Below, piece by piece: positions 37,315 through 46,235 of a stretch of DNA of 64,000 nucleotides. Within the stretch, counting starts at the first letter, position 1; each line of letters starts with the position of its first letter. The position numbers and the translations under genes are program-made. Origin of the DNA: Lepidonotus clava (taxonomy: Eukaryota; Annelida; Polychaeta; Phyllodocida; Polynoidae); the NCBI GenBank assembly GCA_936440205.1, contig OW387150.1, positions 12,684,152 through 12,748,151 on the forward strand, written 5' to 3'. The notes beneath the pieces were generated by a model. That model was given only the letters and a program-made list of their open reading frames with translations. It did not search any database and was not told the DNA's origin.

Positions 37315-38145
37315 TTAATCAAGGTCAACACGGCTTAAGTCGACTGAAGTATTAGTACTAATTGCAAGCTCACCGGGCCGGTATTTCCCCAAAAGAACAG
37401 GCTCTCCTATGCCTATACCCATGGTAACCAACTGGTAGCGTATAATGTCCTTAGTCATCAATCTTGTCAACATGATGTCCTTCAGTTTATTAACCTTTAA
37501 ATGTGTGGGCAGTCGTGTCGATGTGCCGGTATAGCAGTCGGTCATTTGGATGACACAGTTAAATGTGTATCGTGCGCCTAGGCATATATTTTCGGCTTTA
37601 GTCAGTGTGATAGGATCGTCTGTTTGAAAGATATAATCTCCAAAATGTCCAGGGAACGTGCCTATTTTAAGCCATACACTGTGATTGCCCGAGACAAGCA
37701 AGTATACACGAAAACGAGCATCTGCGAAGATGCGATTGATTCCGGAGCAAACAAAGAATATGCTAATAATTATGGCTACGGCGAGGATAAGAAGAAGAGT
37801 GTACGAAGAGAGAAGTACCACAGTTGGGAATTCTTTAATGTTTCCGTCTCCTGGGTTGGCTTCAGATCCAGTGTCAGTTACGGTATGGTCCTGGTCCAAC
37901 AAGGCTTGCAGGGTGTCATGAAAGGTGAGGCCGGTCATCGCATCGTGTTTTGGTGGAGGGTGACCGGTAAATGGAGCAGTGAGGTTGACCAACCGGGTAC
38001 GGGTTACTCCAGGCTTATTGTGAACGACCCTAGGCCAGTGTCCGCCACTGGCAGCTCGAACAAATTCCACGCATGATACAAGAACCAAGTACGCGGCAGC
38101 TATATATTGAAAAAAAAAGAAAGAAGAGAACATGAAGGTTGTCAT
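37315..38145 (-). CDS. Predicted type I membrane protein B (unknown function)
   Basis: This is a minus-strand frame of 276 codons from the ATG at 38145; ten codons further upstream are open but lack an ATG. An N-terminal signal peptide (FFFFQYIAAAYLVLVSC, likely cleaved near EFVRA) leads to an ectodomain of about 85 residues with an NLT glycosylation site. A strong membrane span (VVLLSSYTLLLILAVAIIIS) follows. About 130 residues then look beta-rich, with WLKIGTFPGHFGDYIF and ENICLGARYTFNCVIQMTD. I do not recognise the family. It is divergent from the transposase gene, with an 850-bp gap. Together with protein A and the envelope it makes three membrane proteins in one DNA element. A role in entry, assembly or immune evasion is possible but unproven. 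Confidence 0.6.
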   Translation of the reverse strand: MTTFMFSSFFFFQYIAAAYLVLVSCVEFVRAASGGHWPRVVHNKPGVTRTRLVNLTAPFTGHPPPKHDAMTGLTFHDTLQALLDQDHTVTDTGSEANPGDGNIKEFPTVVLLSSYTLLLILAVAIIISIFFVCSGINRIFADARFRVYLLVSGNHSVWLKIGTFPGHFGDYIFQTDDPITLTKAENICLGARYTFNCVIQMTDCYTGTSTRLPTHLKVNKLKDIMLTRLMTKDIIRYQLVTMGIGIGEPVLLGKYRPGELAISTNTSVDLSRVDLD

Positions 38146-38175
38146 CTCAACTTTAAACAAACACCTTCGTTCCAA

Positions 38176-38914
38176 ATTACCATGGCCAGGCTATTCAAAC
38201 AGACAGAATAAACTATAACTGCCATATGGCCACACCCTAGAATTCAGAAAACTGGCCATATTATTTAATTAGGAAGGGCGACCCCCAGAATGAATACATA
38301 TGTTTTACCTATTTTGAATAATTTGGAAAGTCGACCATCGACTCGTATCACTTGTAGAACAAAAGTAATTAAGAAGATTCTCACCAAGGGTGGCACTCAG
38401 GATTTTGACACTCATGATATTCACGTAGCCGTACACCAAACGCACTATATAACGAAATAAGCTGGCCCTAAGTAGTAGCAGAAAGCTTAAGGTTTGACCT
38501 TCGAGCTAAACTTCGAGCTCAGTTTTCAAGGCAGATGAAATCCTATCACCAGTCGACCTGACGGCGGCCGATGCGTTTCGGAAGCTGAGGAAACTTCACC
38601 GCCCTTTAATGGATAGACCCTAGGTTTTAATGGCAGGTGTCATGCCCTCACCAGTCCAGACGGCGGACGATGCGTTTCGAAAGCTGAAGAAACTTCACGC
38701 GCCCGACAAATCACGACAACGCGCTACCGTGACGGCCAGGCTGGAGGCGACAGTAATCTCCTGGTAATACTGTGGCAGGCTGTTCTCGGCTTTAATTTCA
38801 CACGGGTGTCTGAGGTTAGGAGCTCGAGTGCAACTACCCCTGGGTCGGGGCTGTGGCATGTCGCGGCAATTCGCGGCTTTCAGCTGGTGGGACCATAGGC
38901 GTCGGTCTGTACCA
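38176..38914. other. Divergent intergenic region upstream of transposase
   Basis: This region lies between membrane protein B (-) and the transposase (+). It holds the direct repeat at 38546-38701 and GC-richer sequence before the TATA box. I see no separate gene in it. Confidence 0.45.
38546..38701. repeat. Direct repeat of about 55 bp, spaced about 100 bp
   Basis: TCACCAGTCGACCTGACGGC at 38546 and TCACCAGTCCAGACGGCGGA at 38648 each continue into GATGCGTTTCG(G/A)AAGCTGA and GAAACTTCAC. The second copy could read DDAFRKLKKLHAPDKSRQRA. The pair may be a regulatory site upstream of the transposase promoter or a coding remnant. Confidence 0.75.
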
Positions 38915-38924
38915 TATATAAATA
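38915..38924 (+). promoter_or_regulatory. TATA box of transposase gene
   Basis: TATATAAATA lies 69 bp before the transposase start at 38993 (context GCCATGG). It matches the placement of the TATA box before the accessory gene. Confidence 0.6.
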
Positions 38925-38992
38925 CTTGTGTCGCGGTCGCAAATGGGGAAGGTTCATCGCCCTGAAATGCTGCTGTCTAACTCAAGTTCGCC

Positions 38993-41900
38993 ATGGCCTC
39001 GCGATCGTGGTGTTTCAAGGGTCTGACCAGTGACCAGGCAGAAACCAGAAGAAATATGGACACTAGCCGAAACCGATGGTGCGACACATGTAAACGTGCA
39101 GTTTCAAAAAGTACATATAACAGGAAGCATCTTATGGAGCATGGTGAGTACCAGATAAATAGTATAACTAGGATAAAGTCACTTTCACCTGAAATCGATA
39201 TCCTTCAAAACCTTCCTAGCTAGCTTGCGCGCATAGATATTATTTTCAAATACCTACTATACTCTTAATGATCAGTTAGTGTTTGGAAAATTATCGCCAG
39301 CCTGAATCTTTTCTTGACAATTAAACAATTGTTCAAATAATGAATGACTTGAACAATGGACGTTATATATATGTATCCCTCCATGCATCTTTCTATCATA
39401 GCTTTTGAGTCAGAGAAACAACATTGGGTGGGAAAGTCTGTACTCTGAAACCCGACTGTACATTTAATTTATTCTTATACATGTGTCTTGCAGAACCACT
39501 CCCATTTGGTTTACCTCAACGCGCTGGCAATCAGGCAGAAGTGGGTCTTGAGGCCGAAGCTGCAGATATTCAGGCTCAGGCAGGTAACCAGGCTGAAGCA
39601 GGTTTTCAGGCTGAGGCAGTTAACCAGGCTGAAGCAGGTTTTCAGGCTGAGGCAGGTAACCAGGCGGAAGCAGGTTTTCAGGCTGAGGCAGGTAACCAGG
39701 CTGAAGCAGGTTTTCAGGCTGAGGCAGGTAACCAGGCTGAAGCAGGTTTTCAGGCTGAGGCAGGTAACAAGGCTGAAGCGGGTGTTGAGGCTGAGGCAGG
39801 TAACCAGGCTGAAGCGGGTATTGAGGCTGAAGGTGGTATGCAGGTTGAAGCGGGAATTCGGGCTGAAGGTGGTATCCAGGTTGGAGCTGGTATTCGGGAA
39901 GAAGCTGCAGCTGCTAATCAGCGGCAGGCTGAAGTCGGGAATCCGGGAGAAGCAGACAGTCAGCCTGTGGGTCGCAATCAGCCTGTTGAAGAGGCGGTAC
40001 CCATGGAAGCCGATGAGGAGTCAGGTGATGATATGGAAGACTATTACGGTACCATGGAAGATTCCCAAGAAACGGAAGAAAATGATAAGCTTGATCCAGA
40101 GGCAGTCAAGATTCGCAACAGGGCCATCCGTCACTTAAAAGTGGTTTTTGGTGACGGGACGGGTCGTCCTAGCCCATTGGCAAAGGCTTGTTAGTGGTAC
40201 CCCTAATAAGAATATCCAAAGCCTATTTTCATGGGTTCTGTTCTTTCTTTTGCAGTGGCAGATCCACACCTTCACCAGTGATACGCAAATGGCTAAAGTT
40301 ATGTGCTTCATTTGTGAATTATTGACGGTAGCAGGTAATGACCGGGTTTCACAAGCAGCGGAGGCAGTATTCCCCAAAACGATGCGGATGATGTACAAAT
40401 GGTTGGGTACAGACCTAACGATGACTAATTACTCTATCAGTGTATGCTGCCCGGCCTGTTATACGTTGTCGCATTCTGTGTTGTCCACCACTGAGCGTGT
40501 GTGAGGTCTAGGCTTTTACACGGATCGTAATGGTAATCAGCAACCCATTAGGTGTACAACCATCGGTGATGATTTAAAACGCTGCAACAGGAAATTGTTT
40601 TATGAGACCAAGATTGTGGGGGAAATTACCTTCCTTCCAGTCAGGACATTCTGTTACCAGTCGCTCGAGAAGAGTTTGCAGGTTATGATGAAACGTCCAG
40701 GTTTTGAGCTGAAATGTAGAGAGTGGAAGGGCAGGAGGATACCCAACGGAGTGTTTGCTGACATTTACGACGGTTCGGTATGGAAAGAATTTAACGCGAA
40801 CAACGACGGCTTTCTTGATAATGAAAACAACTTGGCTCTTCAGATGAATATCGATTGGTTTCAACCATTCTCTCGGAAAGCTTCGATGTCAGTAGGGGGC
40901 ATTTACCTAACAATACTTAACCTACCCAGAAATGAGCGGTACAGACTTGAGAACGTCATACTATACGGTATCATTCCAAACTTAAGTAAAGAACCTGCCG
41001 ACCTTACCAGTTTTCTGAGGCCCCTAGTCAACGAACTCAAGGAATTCTGGCATCAGGGAAAAAGGCTTATAACCAACGATTGCCCAAATGGCAAGACCGT
41101 TAAGTTGGCGCTTTTGAACGTTGCTGCCGACCTGCCTGCAGGGAGGAAGACCTGCGGTTTCCTGCTACCTAATGCTATCATGGGTTGTTCAAAATGTCTG
41201 AAGGAATTCAAGAATTCAAACCGTGGAGGATTCAACATGGCGAATTGGACTCCTCGTACTCTGGACCAACACAAGGAGCGAGTGAGTGAGATTACAGCTG
41301 CATCCACCCCGAGAGAGAAAAGTAAACTTGAGAAACAGTATGGAGCTCGTTCCTGTGTCCTCCTAGAATTGCCCTACTTCAATCCCATCAGGTAAGTTCA
41401 ATCTCCAGGCCGAACAAATTTAAAGGCCAATCTTACACAGAATTATACCAAAATATTAACAATTTTAATTTGACATTTGAATAAACATTAATACAAATGT
41501 TTCCATTAGCAGTAACTGTATTATATGACATTCATTTCTTCAGGTTCCTCTCGATCGATGTGATGCATAATGTACTGTTGGGTAAGTGTTGAAGCTTGAC
41601 CTAACGTTAATTAATGTTTAGCACTGATAATGTGTTTGAAATGGAACTTGCATTTGCCTTTAATTTGGACTATTAGTTCATTGGGGTTTCAATACCGATT
41701 TCACATATGTGCTTTTATTATTGGGATTCAGGGACTGCCAAGCGAATGTGGAAGAGGTGGACCGACAAAGAGTTGTCAAAGAAGAAGAAGAATTCAACAG
41801 ATGACGTTGTACTAAGCGCTAATCAGGTGTTGACTATTGATGCTCGTCTGAATCAGTTTAAAGAGGGACTACCGGATGACTGCGTGGTAACTAACATCAA

Positions 41901-43005
41901 ATCGAACGCTGGGATGTGGACGGCAAAGGAGTGGAAGAATTGGGTTACAGTCTCGTCTGGATACTGCCTCCAGGGCCTTTTGCCGGAGAATATGCTTCAT
42001 AGCTGGCAGCGTTTCGTAGAAGCCACTCGACTTCTGTGCAAGCCTTGTATTACACACCACGAGATAGAACAGGCACACAGGAAACTATTGCACTTTTGCA
42101 AGAGCACAGAGCTCCAGTTCGGTTCTGATTTCATTACCCCAAACATGCATCTACATCTCCATTTAAAGGAGTGTCTCCGGGAGTATGGTCCAGCTCCCAG
42201 TACTTGGCTGTTCAGTTTTGAGCGGTATAATGGTTACTTGGGGGATGTGCCGACTAACAATCGCCAGATAGAGAAACAATTGTTTGAGAGGTTTCACAGG
42301 ATGAGTCGTGTCAGTCAGGCGCGCGCCGAAATGCCGTCCAAACACGAGGGGAAATTTGGCAAACACTGCCGGCTGGGAGAAGGAGAGAAGAAAGCAAGAA
42401 CGGTCCTGGAAACACTCGATGTACCCAATGAGCGAGATTTCGCGCAGTGCGAGAGCCTATGGAGTCTCCCCGACGGCTTCGAGACATTTAGAGAAGAAAA
42501 TGTGTGGATCGACTCGGACGATCTTGAGCTGCTCAAAAAAACATACAAAAAGATGTACCCCACAGAACAGGAGATCCTAGAGAAGTCATTTCTGCCTTCA
42601 GTTTACGTGAAGTCTAAAGTCGTAAAATATGGCCCCATGACTTATTCCAGCACAAATTCCAGCAGTGGTAAAAAGTTGTCTAGACTAATGGCAAATTGGT
42701 ACGAAGACGGACAGACTGACCCCCGGGAGCGACCGTGCATCGCCACCCACTACATGAAACATTACATACAATGTAATGCAACCGGGCAGAAGAGGCAACA
42801 TGTGTTTGCAGCTGTGAAGTGGTACCGACCCAGCACCGTCGAATCCAGATACATAAGTCCTTATACAATGTGGCACAAGGAAAAGTTCGAGCAACCTTCA
42901 TGGGCATCTTTCCTGCCTGTTATGCGAATAAGTGGACATTTTGGATATGTGGTTGAACAAGAAAATATGATCGTATGTCCCCTTCGGCGCCACGACTTCT
43001 TGTAG
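38993..43005 (+). CDS. CACTA/EnSpm-like DDE transposase (fossil element)
   Basis: The coding blocks run through this span with several introns. The N-terminus has a zinc-finger-like WCDTCKRAVSKSTYNRKH. Next comes an acidic region made of a 12-residue repeat (GNQAEAGFQAEA, 36 bp per unit, about 39560-39850) and a Glu/Asp tract. A second Cys pair pattern (SVCCPACYTL) follows. The catalytic core has MNIDWFQPF, VGGIYLTILNLPRNERYRLE, the ADLPAGRK block with GCSKCLKEF, and FLSIDVMHNVLLGTAKRMW, all typical of animal EnSpm-type transposases; Asp residues in the first, third and fourth blocks are candidate DDE positions. Enzymes of this family cut and rejoin CACTA-type ends. Overall it looks close to whole, with about one break. 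Confidence 0.85.
39561..39850. repeat. 36-bp tandem repeat coding for acidic 12-mers
   Basis: Units of CAGGCTGAAGCAGGTTTTCA type repeat about seven times and code for NQAEAGF and QAEAG steps. The first five units are nearly identical and later ones drift. This gives the transposase a long flexible acidic segment between its zinc-finger-like start and its catalytic core. Confidence 0.9.
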
Positions 43006-43731
43006 ATCTAGAGGACCTATAGATATATCGAACTCGTGCACGTAGTGTCCGAAATTAAGCTGAAAACGTATGCATCATTAATGAGATTGTGCACCACAAA
43101 TATTGGATATGCACCCCCCGATATATGGGAATGAAAAAATTCCATGAGAAGTGTGCACATGTATAAAAAAAAGTGCAAAACTTAAAAATAACGCACCTGG
43201 CAGTGAGTGTGCAGAATCACGAGTGTGAGTGTGCAGATCTAGACTCACGAGTGTGAGTGTGATCCCCGGGTGAAGGCCTATAGGCCCGGCCTATAGGGTG
43301 CAGCAGCTTAATTTCGGACAATGTCCGGTGTTTTATATGCATTGTTAGGATTATGTGATTTAGACGCTTTTGCCAACAAAAGCAACATTTTTTTATTAGG
43401 AATAATTATATTACGCCCTAAACCTTATAATGTGACTACTTTCAAATTTAAAATAAAAGGTAGGAAATTACTTCGCAAGGTTACGGTGCCAGGATGTGCG
43501 ACTTTGAGGTACGTTTTCTGAAGTTATTTCACAGGCTGGGGGTGTGGGGCTGTGTGCATTTACGGGTGGTTTCTTGAGTCAGGTGTCAGGACGTGCACCT
43601 CCAGCTGCCAGGGCTGCGCTGCGCGAGCGACACCTTATGTAACACCTGACACCAGTCGCTCAGGCTGCTCGGCTGACCTAGATGGCCCCTCATTACCCTG
43701 CCCCCCGGGGGGGTGGGGGGGGGGCACCAGC
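43006..43731. other. Spacer between transposase and PHD-like gene
   Basis: It contains a short GAGTGTGAGTGTG repeat near 43203-43262, a small palindrome GGCCTATAGGCCCGGCCTATA near 43276, and a G-run near 43707-43723. I see no gene in it. Confidence 0.45.
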
Positions 43732-43740
43732 TTTATAAGG
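43732..43740 (+). promoter_or_regulatory. TATA-like box of PHD-like gene
   Basis: TTTATAAGG lies 118 bp before the start codon at 43850, with a CACAGTCC initiator-like site about 30 bp on. The start codon context is AACAATGGCG. Confidence 0.5.
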
Positions 43741-43849
43741 AGGTGCCCACCACGTGCACACACACAGTCCCGCGCCAGCCTCACGACCATAAAAGCCGTA
43801 CGTACGCAGAAGTTTGCTGATATTAAACACAAGCACCACATTGTGAACA

Positions 43850-45361
43850 ATGGCGACCGCGCAGAAAACCCGGTAGGTGAATCAGATAACTTGCCTATAA
43901 TTTGATAAGATAGCATGCCTATATAGAGAAGTAGTGTTTTTTCAGGCTTTGCGGGAGAATGACTTGGGGGTTACACTTCCATATATAGAGTGTTTGTTAA
44001 CAAATGTATAATTGTGTGGATAATAGCTGTTACGTTTGGTAGATATTTTCCATTTTTTTTCGTTTTCTCCCCATACACGTAGATAACCAATTCCAGACAC
44101 TTAAAGGTTGTTTTTTTTGGCTCATTCAAGCAACCATGTGCGGTCGGAGGAGGAAGAGGAATCCCAGGCATGGACACCGCGTGAGGAGAAAAATATTGAA
44201 GAGGAGGAAACGATCTGGACGGAACCCCAATGGACCGAGTGCGCGCCCCTGTTCACCCCTAAGTAGGTTTAAATTGTTCAACACTGTTGATGGACAGGGA
44301 TGGAAGAGAAGCATAGAAAGAAAATTATTAACTTACTATCTGGTAGGATGACTATCGTCATGCCAAATAATGCACACTGTCTAAAACCCGACGACGGACT
44401 CGCGGTCGGACATGGTTGTGGTCGCTCGAATTCATGTAACATGCTGAAACAACAGGCTCTTTTTTGGACAATTTAAAAATTGCAAATTTGTCAGACTGGC
44501 ACAATAACATGAAATAGAGATTGGATGAGAAAAATTGAGATGCCGATGATTTGGTAGTTTCGACCACCTATGTTGAAATGATGGACGGTGTGATGATTTT
44601 TGAAATTTTTTCCAGGACGCACGACCAACAGCAGCTCCCGGACGGCCCATCAGAGTGGACGTGCGTCTACTGTTCGGAGGATCCGACCCAGGTTGGTACA
44701 TTTGTATTTACACGATGAAGCTAAGTGGGAAATAAAACATGTAAGCGTATGAAGGGAAATATGTATAAACAAAACAAAATGATGAGTGGGGCGATTTCAC
44801 GAGTACAATTGTTCTGAAATTTGCCAATATTACGAGGGACACGCTGGTATGTAGTAAGTGCAAAATTGACTTTTGCACATTTAACTATAACCACACAATT
44901 TTTTTCAGGAGCAGGAGGAGTACTTAACGGACCAAAGGTGGAAGGCGATGGAAACGTTTGCCGAAGACCAACACGCCACACAACCGCAGGCCATATTCTT
45001 GGATGGCAACTACAGGTACGCCGGGTTTTTTTTTCATAATAAATAATATTATATAGCGACAATGATTTTCGATGATGCTACTAGGCAAAAAATAACGAGG
45101 GCATAGAATCTTAATGTTGACGTTGGAGTGAACGCCGAATTTCGTACGGTTACTAAAAATTGTGATTGATGATGGTCCGATTAGTTCGTGCACACAATTT
45201 AAAAAAATGTGTATTTAAACATGCCTCCGTAATATTTCAGAATGTACTTGGTCTGCAACTACTGCGGCCGGTGCTACCACGCCGACTGTGAGGGGGGCGA
45301 GCCTGCCAGCATCATGTGCTCCGAGGTGTTGTGCGAGTGGTGCGCCGAGGATAAAGATTAA
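43850..45361 (+). CDS. Small PHD-finger-like protein with acidic N-terminus, five exons
   Basis: Five blocks with GT/AG borders keep frame: 43850-43872, 44131-44262, 44616-44691, 44909-45015 and 45241-45361, for 152 residues. The N-terminal third is strongly acidic (SEEEEESQAWTPREEKNIEE). Then WTCVYCSEDPTQ gives one Cys pair, and VCNYCGRCYHADC with LCEWC gives the rest. The order C-C, C-C, H-C, C-C fits the C4HC3 plan of PHD fingers, although the first spacer (about 47 residues) is longer than usual. PHD fingers bind histone tails or act in protein contacts. In a transposon this could steer insertion or silence the host response; that is inference. A RING-like fold is the other option. Confidence 0.65.
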
Positions 45362-45376
45362 TAGAATCGATTCAGC

Positions 45377-45382
45377 AATAAA
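45377..45382 (+). terminator. Poly(A) signal of PHD-like gene
   Basis: AATAAA stands 16 bp after the stop codon at 45359-45361. Sequence after it is AT-rich. Confidence 0.7.
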
Positions 45383-45699
45383 ATAGTACACTAGATTTTA
45401 ACTACACTTTGTGTCAAATGTCCTTTTATTTTTGTTTTTATATAGTAACACTAGTTAACCTCGGGAGCATGATAGCTATAGGTTAGAATTTACCTTAAAT
45501 CACAGCTTCACGCTAAACTATGTTTTTTGTGTGCACCTGGCAGTCTACGGCCGATCGTACAGAGTATATTGAACAGATAATGTGAGTCATAATATATGTT
45601 TCATCTAAATTTACAAATATACTAGATCGGAGTGAAACACAGTCTTTTAATGCCTACTAACTTCTAAGTACAGTGAGAGTAGAACACTGGTAAAGCGCG

Positions 45700-46232
45700 G
45701 CCATCAAATACAACCCACATTCCCCGTATAGGTCTATAGGCATAGAAACTTTGCTAAATCTGAGGGGTTCCAGAGACCCCCTAATTTGGATAATTCCCTT
45801 CATTGGTAGTTTAATTGCGTAAAATTTGAGAAATCGGAGGGGGGTCAACCGAACATGGGGACCCCCCCCCCCCCCTGGAACTGGATACGCCACTGCTGGC
45901 AATTATATTGGTGCCTGAATGGAGTGTGGGTACGTTAAGACGCCGAGAAGGTTGGGCGTGTGAAGAGAACTATGAGCGGACGGGACTATTGTGACACAAT
46001 ATAGTTAACACCCCCTGACTTACACTTATATACACGCCAGAAGGGGAAGGGAAACTTTGAGGTGGGCGCAAAAGTATTACCTAACACGCCCACTGCTATG
46101 GGTGGTATAATGATACTTTGCTGTGTCAGGGATAATGGTGGAGTAAGACTTACACTCCTTGACACGTTTTAGAGCAAGTGGTTTCAGACACGCCCGAGCC
46201 TGTCTAATGTATGAGTTCAAATTCTTCCCGTG
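45700..46232. repeat. Right terminal inverted repeat of CACTA-like element
   Basis: Read on the minus strand from 46232, it repeats the left end: CACGGGAAGAATTTGAACTC, then the same promoter-like GTGTATATAAGTGTAAGTCA, then CAGGCACCAATATAATTG. Past about 45870 it continues to match the second family copy at 62629 (AAATTTTACGCAATTAAACT and so on), so the family's inverted repeat is about 500 bp long. Confidence 0.9.
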
Positions 46233-46235
46233 TAA

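Larger units (their letters stand above)
23393..46232 (+). mobile_element. Envelope-bearing CACTA/EnSpm-like DNA element, 22,840 bp (fossil)
   Basis: The two ends are inverted copies starting CACGGGAAGAATTTGAACTC and are flanked by TAA at 23390-23392 and 46233-46235. Removing the element restores the LINE reading frame exactly, which fixes both borders. CACNG-type ends, a 3-bp duplication and the encoded transposase agree with the CACTA/EnSpm superfamily. Parts, left to right: inverted repeat, envelope gene (+), membrane protein (-), accessory gene (+), membrane protein (-), transposase (+), PHD-like gene (+), inverted repeat. No pol, integrase, capsid or PolB is seen. Left and right ends differ at about half a dozen positions in about 330 bp by eye, so the insertion looks young. 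It looks nearly whole, with about one evident break in coding sequence. Confidence 0.9.

Noticed and set aside
39488-40138. Alternative frame through the acidic repeat of the transposase
   Set aside because: A multiple-of-three repeat keeps a second frame open automatically; it gives a meaningless basic repeat.
23393-46232. Polinton/Maverick or adintovirus as the identity of the large element
   Set aside because: No protein-primed polymerase, retroviral-type integrase, packaging ATPase or capsid frame is seen. Ends start CACGG and the duplication is 3 bp, where Polintons have AG ends and about 6 bp. The transposase is CACTA-like.
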